A stretch of DNA of 64,000 nt. Origin: Ceratodon purpureus. Its lineage: Eukaryota; Streptophyta; Bryopsida; Pseudoditrichales; Ditrichaceae. A program made the translations under genes and the position numbers. Shown one piece after another: positions 1 to 10,370 of this stretch. The first letter of the stretch is position 1; each line of letters starts with the position of its first letter. The notes under the pieces were generated by a model. The model saw nothing but the letters and a program-made list of their open reading frames with translations. It was not told the DNA's origin and ran no database searches. The stretch spans positions 3,918,624-3,982,623 of the forward strand of contig CM026428.1 in the NCBI GenBank assembly GCA_014871385.1. The letters run 5' to 3'.

Positions 1-1376
1 GACGCGCTCCAACGCCGCACACATCACAATAAAATCGTGAAGATTAGAAGTTGGTCCTCGTCCATAACTTGTAGCAATTGGTGCAGTTAACGATGCCCCA
101 AATTGAGATGTCTCAAACTTCATGTGACAATCTTTGCTATGATCCAATAACCTTGACAAATTTGTGTAACGAGTAGAAATACTCCTAGATCTACGGTCGT
201 CTTGAATAATCCAAAAGCCATCAGCAATCAATATATCATCATTTGCACTCCTGATCCTCAATAATTCATGTGCAGAAGAAACATTGTGCTTTAGAAGCCA
301 CAATGTTGATGCGTCTTCGTCCTTCGTAGCATTTAATATACGCCAATATGAGTTACAAATGTCTGTACAAGCTTTAGACTTAGAACTTTTGCCCTTGAGG
401 TTTCGGAGCTCAAGCAACAAAGTGAGGAGGGATTTCCCACCAATATCTTCAATGTTGCGAATAAAGGCTCTAATATTACTATCAGAGGCCATGAACCAAT
501 TTCCACCTTCATCTTCAAACGGTTGTAGAAGAAAAGCCCCATGGTCATCTAGCATATGCTCTTTCAGAGCACATGACGATTCCTACACAAAAACAAAATG
601 AATGATTATGGTTCGTTTAGAAGATGTTTAAGATCATAATAAACGTACATGCCTACATACAACTAACTATGTTTGATGGGAAAAAAATACTAACCACACC
701 ACTTCAAGACACAATATTGCACATGCACCATAATGTAGGAAGACACATTCTACCAATGCCAAATCTTCTTTTCCCGTATCAAGCAAGTAAACAATATTGA
801 ATATACTTATGCAAATACAATACACAGACCTGTAATCTACTCGGTAGAAAAGAAATACTCAATAATAAAGAAAAAAAAAATGTACATATTGATATGAACT
901 CTAAACTAAATATGAGGAACATACCTTCTGCTACGTAAACCTACTATGCATACAATCCCCAATCTCCAAATGCTTTTCATATTTCTAAAATATAAATAAC
1001 ACGATAATTAGATTCAAATAATGCTATCACAATTCACTACAAGAATAAAAAATTCTGATTACATCATAAACAAAAAAAATATATACAGTTAAGACAATTC
1101 AAAAATGCATACATATAAATATCAAGTACATGAAAAGAACAACCTCGATCAAAGCTACTACTTTACTGTGTTGCTTGCCCACTTCATGATTGGCAGATTT
1201 CCGGCCCATTCGCTTACAAAGCTTACAATAAAACTCATCATTCCGAGGGGTTTTGTTAACAGCCTCTAGAGCCATTAGATGAGTTCCCGATTCTGCATGC
1301 TTAGAACAATGGTGTGCTGGAAGCTGGGTCATACAATCCAAACACAAGAAATTCACCCCAATACTGACATATGAAT
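1..1376 (-). CDS. Partial zinc-finger protein gene, continues beyond the left edge
   Basis: At least two exons are visible. The downstream exon (582 down to 1) is open throughout for 194 codons, starts after a T-rich acceptor ending GTGTAG, and runs off the window. The upstream exon (about 1376 to 1151) encodes two zinc-finger-like segments. The first begins FLCLDC and has following His residues. The second, FYCKLCKRMGRKSANHEVGK, is C-x2-C followed by two spaced His, like U1/matrin fingers. Joining LIE at about 1151 to ESSCALKEHMLDDHGAF keeps the frame. The downstream exon includes DDILIADGFWIIQDDRRSRS and SYGRGPTSNLHDF. I do not recognise this family. The true start and any exons above 1376 were not found; there is no ATG in the first exon, and an acceptor-like GTATAG precedes it. 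Nucleic-acid binding is inferred from the fingers only. Confidence 0.5.
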
Positions 1377-2687
1377 CCTATACAATTACACATTATACAC
1401 AAAAATAAAGAGAAGATGGCATTCACTCTGTTTACGAAGCAAAATAAAGAAAGCAAGACATGAAAATCTATAATGAATTGAGAATAAGAAAAATTTAAGA
1501 AATTGAACAACAAATCAGAAAAATTACACAAAATACTATTGCATACATAAATTCAAGCTAATTACAAGGGCAAAAATACTACAGAGATTACCCAAAAATT
1601 AGAACTTCATAAATTCAGTATACTATGATAAAAAAATTAAAGCCTAAACATCTAATTACCTCCTCGGAAGATACAACCCCCAAAAATTTAAAATTAACTT
1701 ACCATCTTTGAAAGGCAGTCCAAAACCACCAAAATCTCTCAATCCATTCAAGTACCACCTAATCACAAAACAATGAATCCAAAATAATTATTAATAACTA
1801 CATTCAATTCCTTAATAATGCCTTCTTCCATAAGAATTCATTTTCTATAACATTGTAAACAAACAGCCAATGTAGAAAGAAAAAAAATAGCATTCTTAAA
1901 AAAAACAAACTTCAAATGACTAGAATAATAAAGAACATTGCACGAGTGAAATCTAGTCACTACAATAGAAGGAAGTTAGATAATTCGTAGTAAGTGAACA
2001 TATATACACAACAGATTGTTGGCACCAAGTATACTCCACATTCAAAAAATGAAATCCACAAAATCCAGAACCAAATTCAATTCAAAAAGAAAATATACTT
2101 TTAAAAATAAACAAGATAACAAAGTGTAAATGAATTCAATATAATGTAAACCCAATTTAGAATGATCTTATCATAAAAAACCCTCACAAATACCAATGCC
2201 AAACAAACATGATAATAAAACAAATTAACATGCCCTAAATATTGGAAAGAAAAACTTATAATTCATATTCAAGACACCCAGAGGGTTTGCAGTTGAAACT
2301 CCCTCCAAAAATAGCATACAAAACATGCATATAACCAAAAATGTATTTTGTTAAAAAAGCAATGAAGAAGTTAGAGTTCAAACAATGAAGATAAACAACG
2401 ATGAAGTTAGATGTAGAGCAAAAATTTAAACTTTTGAATTACAAAGAGCAAATTACACAACAACAAATAATAAACTTACCTCTACAACCAGCTCACCAAA
2501 ACTTTAAAGACTCCAACATTCACGTACAATAAAATAATACTTCTACAATATATATCCAGAATGGTTTTTAATAGTGACATAGCTATTCATTCCCAAAACC
2601 ACCTATTTCCAAACCTAAAGATTTAACCATTCCAAAGTAAAAATAAAATAAAAAAATCCTTCAAATGTAAAAATAAAACAAGACTTC
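1377..2687. other. AT-rich spacer, no gene seen
   Basis: Short A-rich runs and no reading frame with recognisable protein character. It may contain introns or 5' exons of the minus-strand zinc-finger gene ending at 1376. Confidence 0.4.
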
Positions 2688-3130
2688 TGGCGGCAAGTGA
2701 CCTTATCACCCACAAAGCCTATACCCAACCCTACAAACTACGAGCAAAAGTGCAATCCAAGGCAAATGACCAAAATCTCCAATAAATCCAAATTTCCAAG
2801 AACAAATAGAATGCACAATTCACATAAAAGATAAAATCTCTACAACACCAAGCCCAAGAACACAGGTGTTGGTGGCAAGTGACCTTGTCACCCGCAAAGC
2901 CTATACCCAACCCCACAAACTACAAGCAAGAGTGCAATCCCGAGCAAGTGACCAAATCTCCAACAAAAGCAAGTTTGCAAGACCAAATAGAGTGCACAAT
3001 TCACATGAAGATAAAATCCCTACAACACCAAGCCCACAAACACGGGTGTTGGCGGCAAGTGACCTTGTCACCCGCAAAGCCTAAACCCAACTCTACAAAC
3101 TACAAACAAAAGTGCAATCCGGGGCAAATG
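2688..3130. repeat. Tandem repeat of about 180 bp, about 2.5 copies
   Basis: The block beginning with GGCAAGTGACCTTRTCACCC recurs with GTGACCTT at about 2698, 2879 and 3059, a period of 180-181 bp. The rest of each unit also repeats, for example TGCACAATTCACATRAA and CAACACCAAGCCCA. Copies differ at scattered bases. The overlapping open frames across it are products of the repeat and not genes. Confidence 0.85.
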
Positions 3131-3486
3131 AGCAAGTCTTGATCTAAACCTTGGACATATCAAGAAATATTATCACATAAGTAGATAGATGATAGAACTG
3201 TTGTAGCAATGAGCTATTGCTCTGGATTACACAAGATTGGTAAATATAGAAAATATAATAGTCATCAAAGTATAAAGACAGCTGAAGAGGTATGATCAAA
3301 CAAAAAATCGGTGCATCTCAGCACAAAGAGCCATAGATTTGTCAAATCCTCCTCTCTTCTTATTCTTATCACCTGAAACACAAAGCGCCTATGCAAGTCC
3401 CTCCTACAAAATCGCCAATCTGTTGACAAGCACTATTGTGTCAGAATTCATACTTTTACAAATGCACCCAGATAACAAACATGCAT

Positions 3487-3932
3487 TAGGGGAAAAATCA
3501 GGTCTCCAACGGGCCTTGTAAGACAGCCCGGATTAGCTTAGCTTCTTGCCCGCTGACACTTCTCTTCGAAATCTCATTGGTCGATATCCTGCCCGCTAAC
3601 AACAAAATTCGCCCCGCTGACAACAGGATTCACTGACAACAGGATCCGCTGACTACAGGATCCGGTACTGTCCAATGGGGTGATAGCAGTGGGCACACGG
3701 TTGGTGACAGTGTCATTACTGCTTGTATTGTCCAATGGGGGGGTGGGGTGGGGTGGGGTGGGGAAGGGAAGCGATTGGCTGAACCCCCCAAATGCCAACT
3801 GCTGGCACTGCTGGCAGCATTTGGCGACCTGCTGGCACCATTGGTGCCAGCAGGTAAAGTGCACGGGCATGGCAAAAATTCAGGCACAGAAAACATGGAA
3901 AAGGCCCGTTGGAGACCCCAAACTTCCCCTAA
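3487..3932. mobile_element. Inverted-repeat element (MITE-like), copy A
   Basis: A 446-bp element bounded by TTAGGGG at the left and CCCCTAA at the right. The terminal inverted repeats are about 32 bp; the inner part GTCTCCAACGGGCCTT is identical in both arms. The interior holds short repeats (GCTGACAACAGGATCC), a run of GGGGTGGGGT and a GCTGGCACTGCTGGCA palindrome-like segment. It is closely related to 34054-34504 and more distantly to 36346-36746. It has no coding capacity. A direct target duplication could not be fixed, so superfamily is unassigned. Confidence 0.8.
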
Positions 3933-5121
3933 AGTTTACCAATCAACGAATACTCCTCCAATGTGGTCAATATCTGAATCCCGAGGATAGGAATGAATCA
4001 TCTGGTCATCTCATGCCCAGACCGCAAAGCTCGGACTTCTATGATCCCCATTTGGTTCTCTTCTAGCAATACGAACGCTCCTCGCTTCTAAGGGAGAAGG
4101 TACAATGAAAGACACAAAGCTGCTTCAGAGCCGAATCCATCCAGGAGCCTTTCATTTGTAACTCGGGAAATATAAATAACAATGTGAGTGAACAAGAGAA
4201 GTAAATCCTTCTTGCAATCACTGTGTTTGAAATCCATGCTCCGAGGGTCAAAGCCAAAAAAAAAATTACAAAATCAGAATCTTGAACTATACAACACAAA
4301 AATAAGTTGAAACAAATTCGCTTCCTTACTGAGATATATTTAATTCGTAATTCAGCTCAACTTAGAGGAAGAAAGAATTGCAAAAAAATACTAGGCTGCC
4401 ATCACTTTGACTTATCTTCAAACATTGGAAGTATTAACTTCATTAAAAAAGGTCCTAACTTAGTCTACACCATAGCCAAATGACGATCCTAAGTCAATCA
4501 TGCAGTACAATAAGTTAGACCAGGGACATCAATACGACCAGAGCAAAGTGAACACATGAAAACAGACAAGCACATTATACAAGTGTGTAATTTTGCTCAA
4601 GCCACGGCAACTTGGATCCTGCTCGGCGAATAGAAAAGAGCGAATTTTCCGAGCCAAATTTTAAGATTATTTAATGATTCTATGTCATGTGTATAGCAGA
4701 AGTGTCTTTGTTGTTGTCAGACTTGTTATTTTTGATGTTATTCTTGATCTTTAAGATTTTTCCTATCTTGTTAATAACGTTGTTTTGTTTGTCTTGGTCA
4801 TCTTGTTGATTATTTTGGTCCTATTAATTGTGGTAAATGTGCTAATCTTGATGGCTGCTGATTGTGATGTTGCTGATTTTATTAATTCTAGTAATCTTAA
4901 TGTTTTTGCTAATGTAAATGATTGCTAAACATGATATTGGTATTTCTAATCTTGCATGACCTTGTTGTTATTGTTGTTGCTGAATTTGCTGATCTTGTTT
5001 GTATTGATAATGTTGATCTTGTTGATTTTAATGATTTTGTTGATGTTAGAGATTATTTTGATCTTGTCCGTGTTGTCATTATAACTTATTCTGATATTGA
5101 ATCCAATGTTTTTTTTCAGGA
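3933..5121. other. Spacer with TTG/GAT-rich low-complexity DNA before the zinc-finger gene
   Basis: From about 4690 to 5100 the sequence is dominated by imperfect TTGTTGAT and TTGATCTTG words. A long T run followed by CAG at about 5111-5119 sits just before the ATG at 5122 and looks like the acceptor of a 5'-UTR intron. No other gene is seen. Confidence 0.4.
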
Positions 5122-6661
5122 ATGGCAAGGCGTAAGAATGGGCGTTCAAAAGGCCCTGCCACCCTTTACACATGTAGAATATGCCCACATTGTCCACCAT
5201 TTGCTAACAATGTGGAGCACATAGCGAGGCATGACAATGGGGAAAAACACAAACGCCTACAGACTTTACTCTTAAACAGAAGAGTATTAGAGCAATATTG
5301 CGTTTCCTATCAAGAGGAGACATGCACGTACTTTTGTACCATATGCAAGGAGAATATGGAGCTGAGTTTCAAGAAAATGAAGGGACATTACAAAAATCAG
5401 CATCAATTGCCTCCAACACCACCTAAGCAACGGGTACTTGAGGTAACTAAAGTTTTTCAAACGAAGACTTATTATGATAAAGTCTACGATTTTGAGGGTG
5501 ACAAAGATAATTTTGTCACTGAAGTAGGACTAGTGATTTTGAAAGAATGTATTGGGAATTGTGTTGGTATTTTGCGATTGGACGTCATTCCAAACAATGA
5601 CAAACGACGACTATATGCTATGGCATCGCTTCTTAAGCAATATGGAGAGGCAAAACCTAGAGGGAAGAAGGTCGGTGGTACCAGGATGGTTATGTATGGG
5701 GCATTTGAAAATAAACAATGTGGCTGATAACTAATCGAACCTACATCCCTTATTAGCTTTCTACTTTTAATATTTTGTCTTATGTTATCTAATTGTTTGA
5801 ACTTATTATCTTGTAGAATAATCAATTGATCTTTCAATGATGGTGTTGTTTTTTAGGTTCAGTCACTTAAACCCTTGTTTGTATCACTTACCTGAGGTAT
5901 TTGTAAAGGAGATCAGTGACCACCTACGCAATGCATTTGGTCCAATGATGGATAGGTTGGACAAAATTCTTTTGAATGAGGGTCTCGTTGAAGATCATGG
6001 AAGATTTGGTAATACTCCTTTTACATGTTTTTCAATAACAAGAAACTATGAGTGTAGACCACATGATGATCCCACGGACTACGGCTATGGAGTTTTATTG
6101 TGGCTATTCCCTGGTATGTAACCCAAATACATTTTATTGTATTTATTGAGATAAATTAAATGTGTATTGTATTGCATTTAAAAAAAAATTGTTATTAATT
6201 TTAATTTTTATTGTGCTGGAAAAAGATGGAGACATCAAGCTCAGCGTTAGACCAATGATATGGTTGCCCGAGTATCATGTGCGTTTTCAACCGCTTCATG
6301 GATCGGCGTTCTTGGTGAACTGTAACAGTATGGTTCATTGTACAACGCAAAAAAAAAAAGTTCGTGCATTGGGTTTGGCATTTGTCCAGAAACGCAATTA
6401 TATCGTGGCATTGAAAAAAGCAATGGACAATCCTACATGTGCACTTGGTGGTCTTTATTTGAGAGCGAAAAAAAGATATGAAAGTACACGGGTAAGATCT
6501 CATCTTCATAAAGAGTTGGGAATTATTTTTCTATATGAAGTACTTCCATGTTCTTTCAATCTCGTTAATACACTCTATACAATCCACAATGTATCAATAG
6601 TATATATTGATTGTAGGATGATAACCAAGGTATTGGCGTTGCAGCTACATTTTACAACTAA
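5122..6661 (+). CDS. Zinc-finger protein with a possible 2OG-Fe(II) dioxygenase-like C-terminal domain
   Basis: Four exons, 5122-5693, 5857-6113, 6226-6491 and 6617-6661, join in phase to an uninterrupted 379-aa protein. The N-terminal third has two Cys/His fingers: YTCRICPHC with later His, and YFCTICKEN followed by HYKNQH. A linker with the motif RRLYAMASLLKQYG follows. The C-terminal half reads TRNYECRPHDDPTDYGYG, then after a splice DGDIK, then WLPEYHVRFQPLHG and NCNSMVHCTT. An HxD motif followed about 45 residues later by a His after a PLHG strand, with a nearby Arg, is the layout of the double-stranded beta-helix 2OG-Fe(II) dioxygenases, including TET/JBP-like ones linked to transposons. 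That assignment is inference. All introns begin GT and end AG, so the gene looks intact. Its tandem-finger layout resembles the gene at 1-1376. Confidence 0.55.
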
Positions 6662-8240
6662 GTCTACAATATGGCTGCAATTGAAAGCATTGGTCTACTA
6701 TAGTTGGTGATGAAATCATGGCCAACTTATTTACTGTAGTACTCTCTAGACATATACATATAATTATCATTTGGTAAATTATTGTTTTATTGTACTTTAT
6801 TTTGAAATGATATATGATGTCGATGAAGGATGCACATGCCATCTTGTCTTATATATTTCGTTTATTTGTGTTATATCTTTCGTTTATTTGTGTTATATAC
6901 CTTTCGTTTATTTTTGTTCGATGTTCTCATGGCTAATGTTATATAATTAAAATTGACAAATATTAGATTATGTTGTGTAATGTAGGATGGTATTTTGTAT
7001 ATTTATCGTGGTAATGAATTTTGTACATGTGATCCATTTGTACTGTCCATGCAAATTCATCCACGAAGGACCACCAACTTATCTTTGGCAAATATGAGCA
7101 TAAAGCTCCAAGATCCATTTCACTCGATTTGCTTGTAGTAAAACGTCCCTGCTGCCTGACACCTTACTCTGGCCATGTGCGAGTGTTCTGTACAGAAACT
7201 TTCGTTGATACCAGTAACTTAATGCGAGTGCAATTTGTTGACTAGGCGGCTGGGTTACAAACTACACAATCTGGTCTGCACAAAACAAGACCTAACGATC
7301 AGATAAATGTTCCAAAGGTTTATGCTCTATCTATGCATCATGACGATTACATGGCATCCCGTGCTGCTCCTCAAATAGCACACACTAGGAAGGTTGACAT
7401 TCCGTGAAGAAAAAAAATAATTCCAAGACAGGACAAGACTTTGAAACTAGTATGTATTGGCATGCTGGAGTTGGTTGAGGTGATTTGCGGAGTGCAAGAA
7501 GTGTTGTCTCGACAACTGCTCTGGTTCTCGGCTCCTGAGGATCAGGTGCGCGGTTAACGCCAGCAGACAAGCTCAAAAAAACGCCACAACATCTTTTCAC
7601 GGAGCTCAAAATAGATTGAAATTTCGTAGATTCCACCAATATGAAGACACAGAGTAGCTTGTAGCTGAGCAGCAAGCCTTGCAACAATATATTGCATTGC
7701 GAAGCGAAAGCAGTAAGGTTCATACATATACCACAACTCAGACACCTGGTCAAGCTCTCTAAGTTCACCGCTCGAGACTCAAAATGCATCAACCACTCGT
7801 GCACAACGTTCGGAAAGCGAACGTTGGTGCATCGGTGCGGAGTGAAAATCTACAGAATGGCTACCACAGTGTTGCCTCCCGAATCGAAACTACTTGCACT
7901 CCAAACAAGTCATCGATGTCATACCTGAGTAGCTGCGCAAGCCTACTCCACAACTTGCATAGCGTCGCGAACCCTACCTATCAATAATAATTAACACTAT
8001 AGATTGGTCTCGATTAGATAAGTTAAAGTGTATTGCAATTAAATTTCAAGCCTAAAATGGATTAGCTCAATGCCTCGTGGAATTGGATGGTGTACATATA
8101 ATTATTACTCCGCTGCGTCGATCCTTATGTTGAGAAGATTATATTAATAAAATAGGATTTTGCAGTGTGATTATGGAAGCTATAGTTGATTATAAGTGTT
8201 GTTTTACTTATGTTCATGCAGCACTCTCGGGGTGTAATCA
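6662..8240. other. Spacer, no gene seen
   Basis: No conserved reading frame. The only structure noted is the hairpin at 7801-7830. Confidence 0.4.
7801..7830. repeat. Short perfect-arm palindrome
   Basis: GCACAACGTTCG, a 5-base loop GAAAG, then CGAACGTTGGTGC. The arms pair except for one extra base. Confidence 0.6.
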
Positions 8241-8623
8241 TGACTTTGGTACATTTTCAACATAACAAATTTTATAAGTTGGCTACAAATGGATAAATTC
8301 GTAGATTAAATAATAGGCCTAGTGCTTTTATTCCAGATGTTGATATAAAAGTCTACATTATTACAGATAACGCTTATTCTTTAGCACCATGGCTTATAAC
8401 ACCATTTGAAGCAAGTGATCATGCTATGGAATTAACAGAAAATTACAAATTGTTTAATATACATCATAGCTCAATAAGAATGGCTGTACAACGCAATTTT
8501 GGAATTCTAAAAGCAAAATTTTAAGAATTGGATAACAAGACAAAACTGAGGGTGCAGTTTGTTCTGAAGGTTATTAAGTGTTGTACTATACTGCACAATT
8601 TCTTAATTCAGAGCAAAGATTAA
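8241..8623 (+). pseudogene. PIF/Harbinger transposase fragment, inactive
   Basis: Translation in one frame gives the C-terminal half of a DDE_Tnp_4 (PIF/Harbinger) transposase. It shows IITDNAYSLAPWLITPF (second catalytic Asp region), FNIHHSSIRMAVQRNFGILK (third catalytic region) and CCTILHNFLIQ (conserved end). Stop codons interrupt it after LATNG and after LKAKF. The glutamate usually found in the VE-x-x-FG motif is glutamine here. The N-terminal half with the first Asp is not recognisable. It is therefore a decayed relic of an autonomous element. A Harbinger-type MITE with TTA target duplication lies about 1 kb downstream. Confidence 0.8.
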
Positions 8624-9591
8624 TCATTAACGGAAATTTTAAGATACTTGAAAATTCTTGGTGATTTTTATACATGAAGAGTTCATTTTGGAGATGAACA
8701 TAAGTATAGTGCTAGATTTGATAAAGAAGCCATTATGGACTACATTATATGGACAAATAGAAATTAATAATTATATAAAAATCTAATGTTATCCTATGCA
8801 AAATCTACAATTCACTATAAATTATAGTAAATTTGAAGAATCATTTCAAATACTTTCTAAGCTGATTTATGAATTGAGCAAAAGTATCGTAATGGTGATG
8901 GTCGCAAAAGTTCAATATAACTACAATTCCAAGTCCTATTGATGAATTCAAAATCTCCATCCTTGTTGACAGAGTTTTATTTATTTCATTCAACTAATAG
9001 GCAAATTTTCATTCAAATATAATTACTTCATCAAAAATCTATATTTAAAATAATTAATATATAAAAATGGTCCTTAAATTCATTCAGTTTTTTATTTATT
9101 TTTGGCTTTCCAAAAAGACATTCGATAAAGATGGACAATTTCAAAGAATTCATGCAAGTCGAGTGTTAATCTAATGAAGTGTATAGCAAGACAGTGTTAA
9201 TCTCCTAAAATTATATAGAAATTACACAATTACGGCATTGTCCACTTCAAGCTTGGCTGCTATTGCCCTTGCTCTACCACAAAATTACATGACACAAAAA
9301 TTTGAATTATGGATTACGGAAAATAAGGGCAGCATTTTTGGTGAACACATGAGAGAAATTATCTAATTTTCTATAGGCATGAGTAAAAGACTTCACTCAA
9401 TGGTCAAGGAAGCCCCATTGAGTTTCGTAGTGTATTTTTCAACTATAGGGTGGGGGACCACAATAAAGTGAGTATTTTTCTCGAGTTCAATTGGACCTCC
9501 ATATGCGGCCTCCAGTTGAAATCAATCTCAACCAGAAAGCACCTCAAATCTCAGCTCCTCAAATATCAACTAGATCGCCTTGAGCATCCCC
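8624..9591. other. Spacer, no gene seen
   Basis: AT-rich; possibly more remains of the Harbinger element whose transposase relic precedes it, but no ends could be placed. Confidence 0.35.
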
Positions 9592-9977
9592 TTAGAGCAT
9601 CTCTACCCCTGCTCCACCACTGCGCCCGATGCGGGGCCGCGGAGGTTTGTTACGGGTCCGAACAACAAATAGGCACCCACCGGGACTCTCCTCTTCGGCA
9701 CTTGACTTGCAGGCTCCTGAAAAAACCTCGCGGGGTCCTGAATTTCACGTATTCCCCTTCTCTATAGCGTGTCCTAATTTTGACATTTCCAATATGTGAT
9801 GGAGATGTTGGGCAAAGTAAATGTGGAGCATCACCATTCGAAGCGGGTAGATGGTGTCAGGGATTTTACCGCAAAGGGGTGGGGGGCGATTTTTTTGCAA
9901 GCCACAGGAGGCTACGAGGACCCTCAATAGAGGGTTTCGCATGTATCATGTCAGGCGCAGGGGTGGAGATGCTCTTA
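9592..9977. mobile_element. PIF/Harbinger-type MITE with TTA target duplication
   Basis: A 380-bp element (9595-9974) lies between direct TTA copies at 9592-9594 and 9975-9977. Its ends are GAGCATCTCTACCCCTG and the inverted CAGGGGTGGAGATGCTC, differing by one base. A 3-bp TTA duplication and GAGCATC ends are typical of plant Tourist/PIF elements. The GC-rich interior has no transposase. Confidence 0.88.
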
Positions 9978-10370
9978 CCTAACTTATACTTCATCCAACA
10001 AAGATGAACCATACATATCCTGAAATTCGGAAGAATCCTTGAAGATTCTATCTTGGAAAATAGTTTGGGACATCGTTGGGTTGCACCTCAACATTAACTT
10101 AGAAAATTTATAATTTATAATTTTCAAATAGCGGCATCCAACTGAACCCTCATGCTTGAGGACTGGGTGAACGGTCATCTCAGTTGACCTAACAAATTGT
10201 AGATTGTTATTCAACTGAACATTTTTATGTGCAACAACACACAAACACAGAATGTCTACACATGTAAGATTCTAAGCTGTACAGTTCGATGCAGAAAGAC
10301 GGATGATTTAAGTGGGAGTTGAAGAGCCAGCAGCAATGAATGCCTGAATCCTGTCCCGCTTAGGTTCCTT
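9978..10370. other. 3' flank of the NECAP gene
   Basis: No gene. It probably contains the 3' UTR of the minus-strand gene that ends at 10371. Confidence 0.4.

Noticed and set aside
3574-4066. Open frames over the inverted-repeat element near 3.5 kb and its copy at 34 kb
   Set aside because: Non-coding element; the frames are not conserved between the two copies beyond nucleotide identity.
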